This document shows, in pieces, positions 1-11,095 of a DNA stretch of 49,688 nucleotides. The translations under genes and the position numbers were made by a program. The notes below the pieces were generated by a model. That model did no database searches, had not been told where the DNA came from, and saw nothing but the letters and a program-made list of their open reading frames with translations. Source of the DNA: Acidobacteriaceae bacterium. Its GTDB lineage: Bacteria > Acidobacteriota > Terriglobia > Terriglobales > Acidobacteriaceae. Every line of letters starts with the position of its first letter. Within the stretch, counting starts at the first letter, position 1. The stretch spans positions 1 through 49,688 of the forward strand of contig JASHQQ010000362.1 of the NCBI GenBank assembly GCA_030039035.1. Direction: 5' to 3'.

Positions 1-26
1 GTCCGGAATTGCGGCGTCTCCGGATT

Positions 27-350
27 TCAAGAAGCCGCTCCGTTGTTGACCGCCCCATCGCCGGACTCATGGCGCGCATTACGCCGCGGTCCCCGGCCCA
101 CCTCGGCGATGGAGCGGATCTGGTGCTTGTAGATGAAGAGATTGGGCCGGCCTTCGCGCGTCAGGCGAACCATGCCGTCGTCGAAGTATTCGATCCAGCC
201 GCGCACCGTCTCGCCATCGCGCAACTTGATCTGCACGGGAACCTGGCGTTCGCTCAGGGAGCGAAGATAGAGCGCTTCCTGTCCGGTGTCTCCCGGCGGC
301 GGCGCCTTGGTGCGGCGGCGCGAAGGCAGTGGCGGAGTCATGTTGAACAT
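27..350 (-). CDS. hfq: Hfq-like RNA-binding Sm protein
   Basis: Small protein of about 107 aa resembling Hfq, the hexameric Sm-fold RNA chaperone that helps small RNAs act on mRNAs. The Sm1-like part reads VPVQIKLRDGETVRGWIEYF, and the Sm2 signature is YKHQIRSI, close to the canonical YKHAIST. The flanks are basic and low-complexity: an N-terminal RRRTKAPP stretch and a C-terminal GRGPRRNARH stretch. The frame opens further upstream at a TTG (368), but ATG codons at 350 and 341 are better starts; a GAGG lies about 12 nt before 350, so the start is approximate. Its neighbours are unrelated, and the usual partner miaA is not seen. Similar divergent Hfq proteins are common in Acidobacteria (recalled from family knowledge, not searched). 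Confidence 0.8.
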   Translation of the reverse strand: MFNMTPPLPSRRRTKAPPPGDTGQEALYLRSLSERQVPVQIKLRDGETVRGWIEYFDDGMVRLTREGRPNLFIYKHQIRSIAEVGRGPRRNARHESGDGAVNNGAAS

Positions 351-537
351 TTTACGGCAAAGCCTCAAACAGACGGGTCCGGCCGATTCCGCGCGGGCGC
401 AGCGTGCGTTGAACGAATGCGAATCGATGGGAGTTCGGACCGACTGAGTCCCTTTCTCTGCATTCGATGCAATCGCCGCATTGTGGGGCTGAGGGATTTT
501 GCAGGAAATGTCACGCGCGGGCCGCGCGGGGTTTGGT

Positions 538-1554
538 TCAATCGCTCTTGACCGGCGAATCGGAATAGTAGCCCGCGCGGTTGCGAATGTTGAAGTCCGA
601 GGCCGAGGCTCTGGGAATGGTCACCGTGACGCGATGGAAGTTCCTCCCCGGAACCTGGTTCTGCGGATAGTAGCCGAGCAGATATTGCGTGCGCAGATCG
701 TCGCTGACGCGCGCAAAGGCCTTGTCGAGCCCGCCTTCATTCACATAGAAGCTCTTTCCGCCGGTCTGCTCGGCCAGCGTGATCAGCGCGTGCTCACCGC
801 GCAGGTCGCGGCCGGCGCTGGCTTCGATGGGGACATCGATGAGGCTGTAAATCATTACTTCATTGCGCAGCGCCTGCTCCAGGGCCTGGTCGTAGGTGGT
901 GTCTTCGGCGGTGTCGTCGCCGTCGGAATCGATGATCAGCACCTTGCGCCCTTCCAGCGGACCGAGCCGCTGCGAGCCGAGATAAATCGCGTCGTAAAGC
1001 GCGGTGGACGGACCTCCGCGCAGCCGGTCGAGCCCGCGGTCGATCTCGCTCGCCTTGTTCGTAAAAGGCGTGATCTCGTGGACGTCGGTGGCAAACTCGA
1101 TCAGGCTCATCTTGTCCTGCGGGCGCAAAAGGGCGTGGACGAAATGCTTGGCCGCGCTCTGCTCCACCGATCGGTCCTTGTAGACGCTGCCGCTGGTGTC
1201 GATCGCCAGCGTGAGATTGAGCGGCATCTCCGACTGGCGCTCGAAGACCGAGATGGTCTGCGGACGGCCGTCCTCGAGAAGATGGAAGTCGTCGCGCGCA
1301 AGCCCGCCGACAATGGCTCCGTTCTTGTCGGTGACGTTGACGAAGACGTTGACGAGCTTCACGTTGACGTGGAGCGTGGCGGCGGGGTCGGATTGGGCAA
1401 AAGCGCGACTTGCAAAGGAAACGGCGGCGAGGAAGGCCAGCAAGAGACGGGCGTCGAATGGCGCCTGAGGGGCCAAAGCCCCCGCAAGAAGAACGCGCGT
1501 CAATGTACGGGCTGAAGACCGTACCCTCCCAATCCCCCACGCATTACGCTCCAT
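538..1554 (-). CDS. Secreted VWA-domain protein (acidobacterial VWFA-related family)
   Basis: About 338 aa with a hydrophobic export signal ending in a likely SRAFA|QS cleavage site, a short beta-rich N-terminal region (VNVKLVNVFVNVTDKNG) and a von Willebrand factor A domain. The MIDAS-like motif is clear: LAIDTSGSVY (DxSxS), with a later DSDGDDT. This matches the VWFA-related family abundant in Acidobacteria; the function is unknown, probably extracytoplasmic protein binding. The ATG at 1554 overlaps the end of the moaD-moaE gene by 11 bp. However, the codons between it and the signal peptide read through a repeat module (1455-1535), so the true start may be a downstream TTG (for example 1503). 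The C-terminus ends YYSDSPVKSD. Confidence 0.8.
   Translation of the reverse strand: MERNAWGIGRVRSSARTLTRVLLAGALAPQAPFDARLLLAFLAAVSFASRAFAQSDPAATLHVNVKLVNVFVNVTDKNGAIVGGLARDDFHLLEDGRPQTISVFERQSEMPLNLTLAIDTSGSVYKDRSVEQSAAKHFVHALLRPQDKMSLIEFATDVHEITPFTNKASEIDRGLDRLRGGPSTALYDAIYLGSQRLGPLEGRKVLIIDSDGDDTAEDTTYDQALEQALRNEVMIYSLIDVPIEASAGRDLRGEHALITLAEQTGGKSFYVNEGGLDKAFARVSDDLRTQYLLGYYPQNQVPGRNFHRVTVTIPRASASDFNIRNRAGYYSDSPVKSD
1455..1535 (-). repeat. Intergenic-type repeat module with GGGGCTTTGGCCCC palindrome
   Basis: Read on the minus strand this holds GGGAGGGTACGG, then TTCAGCCCG, then about 30 nt further GGGGGCTTTGGCCCCTCAGG. The same order recurs at 6566-6800, 43511-43580 and 44464-44530. Elsewhere the module is non-coding, but here it runs through the predicted N-terminus of the VWA gene. 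Confidence 0.6.
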
Positions 1555-2320
1555 GCGCGGCCTCCGTCGGAGCGATAGCGATCTCCTCGGGGAACGGCTC
1601 GCCGGGCGCCCAGACCGCGCCATCGGCGAAGGTTTCGCGCTTCCAGATGGGCACCGTCTTCTTGAGCGTATCGATCAGCCAGCGGCAGGCGTCAAAGGCC
1701 TGCGCGCGATGCGCCGAAGCCACCACGATCAGCACGCTGGTCTCGCCCACCTCGAGCCGTCCCAGCCGATGCACGATGGACACCTGCCGCACGCCGAAGC
1801 GGCTGCGCGCTTCGGCAGCCAGCCCGCGCAGTTGCTTTTCCGCCATCTCTTCATAGGCTTCGTAATCGAGGTACAGCGTCTGGCGGCCGCGAGTGTTGTT
1901 GCGGGCGATGCCGTCGAAAACCACCACAGCGCCGTCTTCGGCACGCCTGGCGGCTGCCACCAGCGATTCGGCGTCGATGCGCTCGCAGGTGAGCGCGGTA
2001 GAAACCGTCTGATCTTCTTCGCGACCGTCCGCGGAAGGCGCCAAAGGCCCAGTGCCGGAACAGCCAGCTCCGCCAGAGACCGGCGGCAATAAGCCGACTT
2101 CGTCGTCGTCGTGGAGCACATCGCCGGCAGTGGCGTATTCGGCGTTGACGCTCACGGCGATGCCGCGCAGCTCCGGCGCCGGCCGGGCTTTGCCGAGCCG
2201 ATCGAGCAGCTCCGCGACTGTGGCGCCCTCGGGCAGCTCCACGCGCGACGCGGCGGAGCCGAGCGAGTCCTTCAGAATTCCGAATGGAAGAACGCGAACA
2301 TGCATGGTTAGAAAAAGCAT
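1544..2320 (-). CDS. moaX: Molybdopterin synthase, MoaD-MoaE fusion
   Basis: One 258-aa chain combining both subunits of molybdopterin synthase, which converts precursor Z (cPMP) to molybdopterin during molybdenum cofactor synthesis. Residues about 6-84 are the ubiquitin-like MoaD part, ending LLPPVSGG; the Gly-Gly is the tail that normally carries the thiocarboxylate. A linker of about 25 residues follows, then MoaE from about residue 110, with the active-site lysine motif KKTVPIWKRE near residue 226. Free MoaD needs its GG exposed, so the fusion must be cleaved or work in cis; M. tuberculosis MoaX is a known cleaved precedent. The start at 2320 has AGGCGG just upstream, inside a hairpin arm; ATG 2305 (MHVRVLPFG) is an alternative without a Shine-Dalgarno sequence. 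Confidence 0.9.
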   Translation of the reverse strand: MLFLTMHVRVLPFGILKDSLGSAASRVELPEGATVAELLDRLGKARPAPELRGIAVSVNAEYATAGDVLHDDDEVGLLPPVSGGAGCSGTGPLAPSADGREEDQTVSTALTCERIDAESLVAAARRAEDGAVVVFDGIARNNTRGRQTLYLDYEAYEEMAEKQLRGLAAEARSRFGVRQVSIVHRLGRLEVGETSVLIVVASAHRAQAFDACRWLIDTLKKTVPIWKRETFADGAVWAPGEPFPEEIAIAPTEAAHGA

Positions 2321-2321
2321 A

Positions 2322-2349
2322 CCGCCTGCTGTTTAGACGCAACAGGCGG
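2322..2349 (-). promoter_or_regulatory. Hairpin carrying the moaX Shine-Dalgarno
   Basis: CCGCCTG (2349 to 2343) pairs perfectly with CAGGCGG (2328 to 2322) around a 14-nt loop on the minus strand. The 3' arm contains the AGGCGG Shine-Dalgarno one base before the ATG at 2320, and a TTTTT run follows at codon 2. It could sequester the ribosome site of moaX, or act as a weak terminator for lon. Neither role is proven. Confidence 0.4.
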
Positions 2350-2470
2350 ACGTGGGGCGGTTCTGTTGGACTGCCACTTGAGTAAGCCCGTCCCGCCCTT
2401 TTTGCAAACGCCGGGCGAAAAGTCGGGGCAACCCTCGCGACGGCAATGCAGGGCCGGGCCGCGCAATCCT

Positions 2471-4978
<2,508 letters not shown>

Positions 4979-5740
4979 TGAGCATCCTTCTATAAACTTT
5001 CCTACATTAGACAACGCAGCTATCAAAAAGGTTTCGTGGATCTTCTCCCCGATGCGCCGAGATTCCACGGCCTTTGCGGAGTCTTCCAGTCCGCGCAGGC
5101 AGCCATGCTTTTCCACTACGGCAGCCGATCCGGGAGGGTTCCGGGCGTTCGGTCATCCAGCCACCAGCCACTCCTTTTGGATGCGTCTCCGGTCGATGGA
5201 TGTATCGGCGAGTGCTGTGCAAGAGGTGAGGAGGCCCGGGCGAAGATCGATTTCCGCAAGATCCAGGATGGATCGCCAATCCGTGAGAAGACTTTAAGGG
5301 ATCTCCGCCTTCGACCGGGTGTCCCGGATCAGCGGAGTTGACCGGCACGGACCAATGAGGCCTCCGTTGCGAGCCGTTCCACTCACGGTCATCGGAACTT
5401 CCGCGAGCTGGGGCATCGGTCCGAAACTCGCCGAATTGATGATCACCTCATTCGAGGCCATTCCGAAATCGGTACCCGAGGGAATGCGGTGCCCATCGAA
5501 AAAGAAGTGAGCAAGCCGGGAGCGGGATACGCCGCGGGCGATCGAAGATCATCGATCGTCCAGACGTTTCCCGGCGCCGTCCCCCGAATCCGGCGCATCC
5601 CTCCCGATAAGGGGTAATGCGCCAGAGAGAGGTGGCGGGCCGCAGGGAACTGACGAATCACTGCCGGACGGCCGACGGGAAAGGACGGTTCATCTCCTGC
5701 CTGACATCGGCCAAGAATGGCGCAACCCGGTATTCGCTTC
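4979..5740. other. Long intergenic region with a possible gene remnant
   Basis: This 762-bp stretch between lon and pheA has no convincing complete gene. On the minus strand an open stretch ends at a stop at 5294-5296 and reads FFFDGHRIPSGTDFGMASNE and onward for about 50 more residues. In another minus frame, around 5560, comes GNVWTIDDLRSPAAYPAP. Both look more protein-like than random GC-rich sequence and could be a decayed secreted-protein gene with a frameshift, but I recognise no family. The part next to lon must hold the lon promoter, which I could not place with confidence. Confidence 0.3.
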
Positions 5741-6559
5741 TCAAATCCGCGCCTCCTTGTAACGCCCCAGTTCCTTCACCATGGAGCAATGCGGGGCCAG
5801 CGCCTCGACGGCTCGCGCGCCTTCCCCGGAAGTGCGGAGCTGGCAGTCGACGTAGAAGATGTATTCCCACGGCTTTCCGTGCACGGGCCGCGACTCGATC
5901 TTGGTCAGATTGGTGCCCAGTTTCGAGAGTTCGGCCAGCGCCGCCACGAGCGAACCCGGCCGGTTTTCGACGGAGAAAGCCAGGCTGATCTTGTTCGACT
6001 CCGGGTCGATCGCGGCGTCCGCCGTCCGTCGCACCAGAAAAAAGCGAGTAAAGTTCTCGGGGCTGTCTTCGATGCCGGCCTCGAGAATCGCGGCCCCGTA
6101 GTATTCGGCTGCCGCCGCGCTGGCGATGGCCGCGGCATGAGTATCGCGCTGCTCCACCAGGTGCTTCACGCTGCCCGCCGTGTCGTAGAAGGCAAAGGCT
6201 TCCATGCGCGGATGCGCGGCGAGAAATCGCCGGCATTGCGCCAGCGCCACCGGATGCGAGAAGACGCGGTCGATCTCCGCCATGGACGCGCCGGAGAGCG
6301 CGATCAGGTTGTGGCGGATGCGCAGCAGCATCTCGCGCTCGACCTTCACATTGTGCGCGAGCAGCAGATCGAAGTGTTCCAGCACGGATCCGGCGAGGCT
6401 GTTCTCAATGGGAATCGCGGCCGCGTCCACCGCGCCGCCGTTCAGCGCCGCAAAAACATCGGCCGAATGCGATTGCGGCACAACCGTCGCCCCATCGACC
6501 AGCTTCGTCGCCGCCTCGTGGCTGAACGAGCCGGCCTCGCCCTGAATCGCGATCCTCAA
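5741..6559 (-). CDS. pheA: Prephenate dehydratase
   Basis: Monofunctional prephenate dehydratase of 272 aa, converting prephenate to phenylpyruvate in phenylalanine synthesis. The catalytic domain starts RIAIQGEAGSFSHEAA and contains AAIPIENSLAGSV and the conserved TRFFLVRR motif (family TRF, with the catalytic Thr). A C-terminal ACT regulatory domain follows, including ENRPGSLVAALAELSKLGTN and the ESRP signature that binds phenylalanine. No chorismate mutase domain is fused. The best start is TTG at 6559, preceded by GAGGGAA; upstream in-frame codons read through repeat sequence. The Shine-Dalgarno itself is the edge of the GGGGCTTTGGCCCC repeat. The gene is single and its stop is followed by the long gap towards lon. 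Confidence 0.93.
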   Translation of the reverse strand: MRIAIQGEAGSFSHEAATKLVDGATVVPQSHSADVFAALNGGAVDAAAIPIENSLAGSVLEHFDLLLAHNVKVEREMLLRIRHNLIALSGASMAEIDRVFSHPVALAQCRRFLAAHPRMEAFAFYDTAGSVKHLVEQRDTHAAAIASAAAAEYYGAAILEAGIEDSPENFTRFFLVRRTADAAIDPESNKISLAFSVENRPGSLVAALAELSKLGTNLTKIESRPVHGKPWEYIFYVDCQLRTSGEGARAVEALAPHCSMVKELGRYKEARI

Positions 6560-6565
6560 CGTGCT

Positions 6566-6800
6566 TCCCTCAGGGGCCAAAGCCCCAATCCGCTTTTTGC
6601 AATCCGCGTACGGGCCGGGGTGTCCGCGTGGGAGCTCGAGCCCAGGATGCAAAGTCGGTTTCAAAAGGCCCGTGGCCAAAGCCACTTCGCTGTCTTGCGC
6701 TGATTCAGCAGCCTAAAGGCTGCTGCTGCCTCCGATTCGCACACGGAAAACATGCCGAAACGAGTTCTCACGCAGACACTGAAGCCCGTACCCTCCCATG
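6566..6800. repeat. Dispersed repeat cluster between pheA and mqnP
   Basis: Non-coding sequence built from modules seen elsewhere in the window. 6656-6780 is about 85% identical by eye to 30182-30304, sharing CGGTTTCAAAAG, the palindrome CAGCAGCCTNAAGGCTGCTG and CGAGTTNTCACGC. The end holds CCCGTACCCTCCCA, the complement of the GGGAGGGTACGG motif at 1519-1530 and 44464. The palindrome GGGGCTTTGGCCCC at the low-coordinate edge supplies the ribosome site of pheA. Confidence 0.7.
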
Positions 6801-6805
6801 CCGAA

Positions 6806-7672
6806 TCAGCTCCGCAACCACAGATCTCCCGCCACGAAACAGAGAAAGACCGTGGCGATTACGCCGTTCATGGTGAAGAATGCCGCATTCAGCCGGCGCA
6901 GGTCGCGCGGGGAAACGATGGCATGTTCATAGCCGAGCAGCGCCCCGACGGCGGCGATGCCGATCCAGCCGACGATCGCAAAATGGAAGATCCGCGCGAA
7001 CCAGACCAGCAGCCCGAGCATGATCAGGTGCATCAGGCGAGCCGACCAGAACGCCGCGGGAATGCCGATCGCACGCGGCAGGCTGAAAAGCCCGGCCGCG
7101 CGGTCGTGTTCGAAGTCCTGGCATGCGTAAAGCACGTCGAATCCGCCCACCCACAGCGTGACCGCGGCGGTGAGCACCAGGATGCGCGCGTCCAGGGCGC
7201 CCCTGACCGCGATCCACGCCGCCGCAGGCGCAAGGCCGAGCGCGAAGCCGAGCACCAGGTGCGACCAGCGGGTGACGCGCTTCATGTAACTGTATCCAGG
7301 CAGAACGATCAAGACGATGGGCGAAAGGATGAGCGTGAGGCGGTTAAGCTCGGCGGCGGCGAGGAGGAAGACGAGTGCGGCGATGAGGGTGAATCCGAGC
7401 ACGAAGTTTTTCGTGAGCAGGCCGGCGGGAATGGCGCGACTGCGCGTGCGCGGGTTGGCCGCGTCAAGCTCGGCATCGACCCAGCGGTTGAAGGCCATGG
7501 CCATGGAACGCGCCGCGACCATGGCCACGAGAATCCAGGCGAGAGTGGGCCACGGCGGCAGGCCGTGCGCCGCCAGCAGCACGGCGGTGAGCGCAAACGG
7601 AAGCGCGAAGACCGAGTGCTCCCACTTGATCATCTCCAGCGTGGTGCGCGTCTTGTGCCACGGGCCGGACAT
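6806..7672 (-). CDS. mqnP: UbiA-family prenyltransferase, probably MqnP of the futalosine pathway
   Basis: Integral membrane prenyltransferase of 288 aa. Both aspartate-rich motifs are present: FNRWVDAELDA (NxxxD at 62-66, then D70) and DFEHDRAAG, which bind the Mg-prenyl diphosphate, with about eight hydrophobic helices between and around them. By family it belongs to the 4-hydroxybenzoate polyprenyltransferase-like group. Because mqnD of the futalosine menaquinone route is also in the window and no ubiquinone genes are seen, I infer that it prenylates 1,4-dihydroxy-6-naphthoate (MqnP). The start at ATG 7672 has GGAG six bases upstream. UbiA or MenA function cannot be excluded from sequence alone. 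Confidence 0.85.
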   Translation of the reverse strand: MSGPWHKTRTTLEMIKWEHSVFALPFALTAVLLAAHGLPPWPTLAWILVAMVAARSMAMAFNRWVDAELDAANPRTRSRAIPAGLLTKNFVLGFTLIAALVFLLAAAELNRLTLILSPIVLIVLPGYSYMKRVTRWSHLVLGFALGLAPAAAWIAVRGALDARILVLTAAVTLWVGGFDVLYACQDFEHDRAAGLFSLPRAIGIPAAFWSARLMHLIMLGLLVWFARIFHFAIVGWIGIAAVGALLGYEHAIVSPRDLRRLNAAFFTMNGVIATVFLCFVAGDLWLRS

Positions 7673-8076
7673 CGATGCTCCATCGAACAGTGTAATTGTC
7701 CGGCCGCGAACGGTCCGCGGGAAGCACGCGAAGTCACAGGCCTCCGGAATTCGATTCCATGGTCGACGCGTGGTCCCCGGCCCGGGCTCTCCATGAATAA
7801 CAGGCGATCCCGCCGGGCAGTTCCGGCCCATGGTGACTGAAGGGAAAGGGGGATCCGAATAGGAGTAGCAAATGGATCGGGAAACGCAGTATATTTGCGA
7901 CTCGACTATTATTCATCCCCTGGCGCCGGGCATTCGGATAGGCTCAGCGTCCCATCAACCGGGTTTGATCTCAATCGGCGGGTCCATGGGCGGCCTGCGT
8001 ACGCGAAGGAGTGTATAGACCCGGACCGACCTATTGGATCGTCCCGTTGCCGGAGCGGTCCCGAAGGAGCATAAAA
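7673..8076. other. Divergent intergenic region, mqnP / sedolisin
   Basis: About 400 bp between two divergent genes, so it must hold promoters for both. The AT-rich patch near 7885-7915 (TTTGCGACTCGACTATTATTC) is the likeliest promoter area, but I see no pair of elements good enough to call. No repeat, RNA gene or small gene is evident. Confidence 0.4.
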
Positions 8077-10947
8077 ATGAAAATCGATAGAACGATGGCG
8101 CTCTGCGCGTGTCTGGCCCTGGGAAGCTGCGTCCTGACCACTGCCGCACGCGCCGGGACGGCAAACGGACGGAGTGCGGCACGAGTTGCGGTCCAGGATC
8201 GTGAAGAGTTGCCTTCAACCCCGTCGCGCATCGTCGGGCGGATCGACGAAGGCAGACTGGTGACGCTGCGCGGCAACACGCACCCGCTGGCACGGCCCGA
8301 GTACAACCGGGGCGCGGTGGATCCGCAGACGACCCTGCAAAACCTGATCCTGGTGCTGAAGCGCAGCCCGGAGCAGGAAGCGGCCCTCGAGACGTTCATG
8401 GAGAGGCAGCAGGATCCCCGATCGGAGGACTTCCATCACTGGCTCGAGCCGACGGAACTGGGCAAGCTCTACGGACCATCCGAGGCGGACATTGCCGCCA
8501 TCACAAGCTGGCTCGAAAACCACGGATTCAGGGTAGAGAAAGTGACCAACAGCCGCATGTTCATCCTTTTTTCGGGAACCGTCGGCCAGGTCGAGCAGAC
8601 CTTTCACGCCCGGATCGATCATTACACGGTGAACGGCCAGGAGCACATCGCGAACAACGCCGATCCCAGCATTCCCGAGGCGCTCGCGCCGGTGGTGGCC
8701 GGCGTCTGGTCGCTGAACGACTTTTTCGCCGAGCCGCAACATGTGAGCCTGGGCAATTTCAGGCTGGACAGCAAAACGCGCAAATGGACGCCTCTCGACC
8801 CCGGGATGATTCCGCGGCCGCAGTTCACGGTGGGCTCGGGAGAGGATACTTTTGAACTGGTCTCACCCTACGACTTCGCCACCATCTATAACGTTCTGCC
8901 TCTCTGGAACGAGGGTATCGACGGAAGCGGGGTAACGATCGCCATCGCCGGACGCAGCGATATCGAGCTGAGCGATGTGGCCACGTTCCGCTCCGCCTTC
9001 GGTTTGCCTCCCAACGCGCCGACCATCATCACCAACGGCCCGGACCCTGGAGTGCCCTCGGCGGGCGACAAGGTGGAGAACACGCTGGACGTGGAGTGGT
9101 CGGGCGCCGTGGCCAGGAATGCGACGATCAAGTTCGTGACCACGAAGAGCGTGAGCGGCGTGTCGGACGGCGCGGCGCAATCGGCTCTGTACATCATCGA
9201 CAACAAGGTCGCCTCGATCATGAGCTTCAGCTATGGCCTGTGCGAGCTGTTCATGGGTTCGACGGAAAACAGCGCCTACAACTCGATGTGGCAGGAGGGC
9301 GCCGCGGCCGGCATCACCGAGTTTGTGGCCTCGGGAGATCAGGGATCCGCGTCGTGCGACGACAATTCGAAGGACGCGGTTCCCTTCGAAGCCTCGAATG
9401 GCCTGGCGGTGAGCGGAATTTCGTCGACGGCTTACGACGTTGCCGTGGGCGGAACCGATTTTCAGTGGATGGAAATTGGCGGAAACGACGAACTGGATAC
9501 TTACTGGAACACGACCAACAATGCGTCCAACCTCTCGTCGGCAAAGGGCTACATTCCCGAGATTCCGTGGAACAGCACGTGCGCGAACACTTTGGTCGAC
9601 GAAATCGTCGGTGCTACCGCACTGGGTTGGGACGAGGAGACGACCTGCAACCAGATGGTCGACCAGGATGTCGACGAAGACCTGGTGAACGTCGCGGGAG
9701 GCACGGGCGGGAAAAGCGCGTGCACCACGCCGAGCGGAGTCACGCCATCGACGTGCTCCGGGGGATGGCCCAAGCCGTCGTGGCAGACGGGGACGGGCGT
9801 ACCCAACGACGGCAAACGGGACGTGCCCGACCTTTCGCTCTTCGCCGCCAATGGGGTTCTGGGTTCGGCGTATGTGATCTGCGATTCGGCCACCGGACCG
9901 TGCACCTTCTCCAACGCCAACGATGCGGAGGCGCAGGGAGTCGGGGGCACTTCGGTGGCTTCTCCGGCCATGGCAGGGATCATGGCGCTCATCGTGCAGA
10001 AAGCCGGAAAGCAGGGACTCCCCAACACGAAGTTTTACCAGCTTGCCGCCAAGGATACGCTGAGCAGTTGCAACAGCAACACCGTTGCCGGCGGAAACAG
10101 TTGCGTCTTCTACGATGTCACCACGAGCAACAATTCCGTGCCCTGCACGGTGGGCGCCACCAACTGCACCGCCAAGCACAGCGGGGATACGATCGGCGTG
10201 TTGCCGGGGTATAACGCCGGGACCGGGTACGATCTGGCCACCGGACTGGGCTCGGTGAACGCGTACAACCTGGTGACTGCTTACACGGGCGGCAGTTCCT
10301 CTTCAGGAACCGTAACGCTGACTCCGGCGACAGTGACCTTCCCCGACGCTCCGACCGCAACCACGAGCGAAGCGCAAGCGGTGACGGTCAAGAACACGGG
10401 CTCGGCCACGGTGACGATCGACTCCATCTCGATTACCGGCACGGATTCGAGCTCGTTTGTCGAGCTGAATACCTGCGGGGCGTCGCTGGCGGCGGGCAAA
10501 ACCTGCACGGTGTTTGTGGCCTTCAAACCGGCCGCTGCCGCCACGGAAACGGCCAAGCTGAGCGTCTCCGATTCGGCAACGGGATCGCCGCAGACGGCTG
10601 CGCTGAGCGGCAAGGGAACGGCCGTGGATTCAGTCACGCTGAGCGCGACCAGGTTGACCTTTGCAACCACCGACACGGGCGTAACCTCCGGGGCTCAGAC
10701 CATTACAGTTTCCAACAAGGGAGCCTCGACGCTGAATATTACCGGCATCACCCTTACGGGCAGCGGGGCTTCATCGTTCACGGAGCTCAACACCTGCGGT
10801 CCCACCCTGGCCGCGAGCGCGACCTGCACGATCGACGTGGCGTTCAAGCCGGCGGCGACAGGAGCGCTATCGGCGACGCTGAATGTAATAGACAGCGGCA
10901 GCCACTCTCCGCAGACGGTCGCGCTGAGTGGAATTGGCGCGCCGTAG
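8077..10947 (+). CDS. Secreted S53 peptidase (sedolisin/pro-kumamolisin) with choice-of-anchor D repeats
   Basis: Acid serine-carboxyl peptidase precursor of 956 aa. In order: a signal peptide (residues 1-27, TTAARA|GT), a pro-kumamolisin activation domain (about 85-225), the S53 catalytic domain (about 260-760), then two tandem Ig-like choice-of-anchor D (ASH-like) repeats from about 745 on, each with an LNTCG...CT cysteine pair. The catalytic Glu334 and Asp338 sit in VENTLDVEW, and the nucleophile Ser626 in GTSVASPAMAG. Family knowledge: activity at acidic pH after autocatalytic removal of the pro-domain, suited to an acidobacterium's habitat. The start is supported by AAGGAG eight bases before the ATG. 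Transcribed alone, followed by a terminator-like hairpin. Confidence 0.95.
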   Translation: MKIDRTMALCACLALGSCVLTTAARAGTANGRSAARVAVQDREELPSTPSRIVGRIDEGRLVTLRGNTHPLARPEYNRGAVDPQTTLQNLILVLKRSPEQEAALETFMERQQDPRSEDFHHWLEPTELGKLYGPSEADIAAITSWLENHGFRVEKVTNSRMFILFSGTVGQVEQTFHARIDHYTVNGQEHIANNADPSIPEALAPVVAGVWSLNDFFAEPQHVSLGNFRLDSKTRKWTPLDPGMIPRPQFTVGSGEDTFELVSPYDFATIYNVLPLWNEGIDGSGVTIAIAGRSDIELSDVATFRSAFGLPPNAPTIITNGPDPGVPSAGDKVENTLDVEWSGAVARNATIKFVTTKSVSGVSDGAAQSALYIIDNKVASIMSFSYGLCELFMGSTENSAYNSMWQEGAAAGITEFVASGDQGSASCDDNSKDAVPFEASNGLAVSGISSTAYDVAVGGTDFQWMEIGGNDELDTYWNTTNNASNLSSAKGYIPEIPWNSTCANTLVDEIVGATALGWDEETTCNQMVDQDVDEDLVNVAGGTGGKSACTTPSGVTPSTCSGGWPKPSWQTGTGVPNDGKRDVPDLSLFAANGVLGSAYVICDSATGPCTFSNANDAEAQGVGGTSVASPAMAGIMALIVQKAGKQGLPNTKFYQLAAKDTLSSCNSNTVAGGNSCVFYDVTTSNNSVPCTVGATNCTAKHSGDTIGVLPGYNAGTGYDLATGLGSVNAYNLVTAYTGGSSSSGTVTLTPATVTFPDAPTATTSEAQAVTVKNTGSATVTIDSISITGTDSSSFVELNTCGASLAAGKTCTVFVAFKPAAAATETAKLSVSDSATGSPQTAALSGKGTAVDSVTLSATRLTFATTDTGVTSGAQTITVSNKGASTLNITGITLTGSGASSFTELNTCGPTLAASATCTIDVAFKPAATGALSATLNVIDSGSHSPQTVALSGIGAP

Positions 10948-10990
10948 CGGGGTTTTCGGCTTCCATGCGGCGCTTTGCCGGTTGTCCCGA

Positions 10991-11027
10991 GCGGCTCTTT
11001 CTTCAGGAAGGAGCCGCCCGGCTTTTG
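10991..11027 (+). terminator. Terminator-like hairpin after the sedolisin gene
   Basis: GCGGCTC (10991-10997) pairs with GAGCCGC (11011-11017) around a 13-nt loop, followed by CCGGCTTTTGT. The U-tract is short, so this is a moderate candidate. It lies 44 bp past the stop and between convergent genes. Confidence 0.5.
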
Positions 11028-11095
11028 TGGCCCGCCGCAGGCAACCGTTTTTCGAACCCGTTCCCCGAAGCGCCCAGTCCCTTAGTCCCTGCCCG

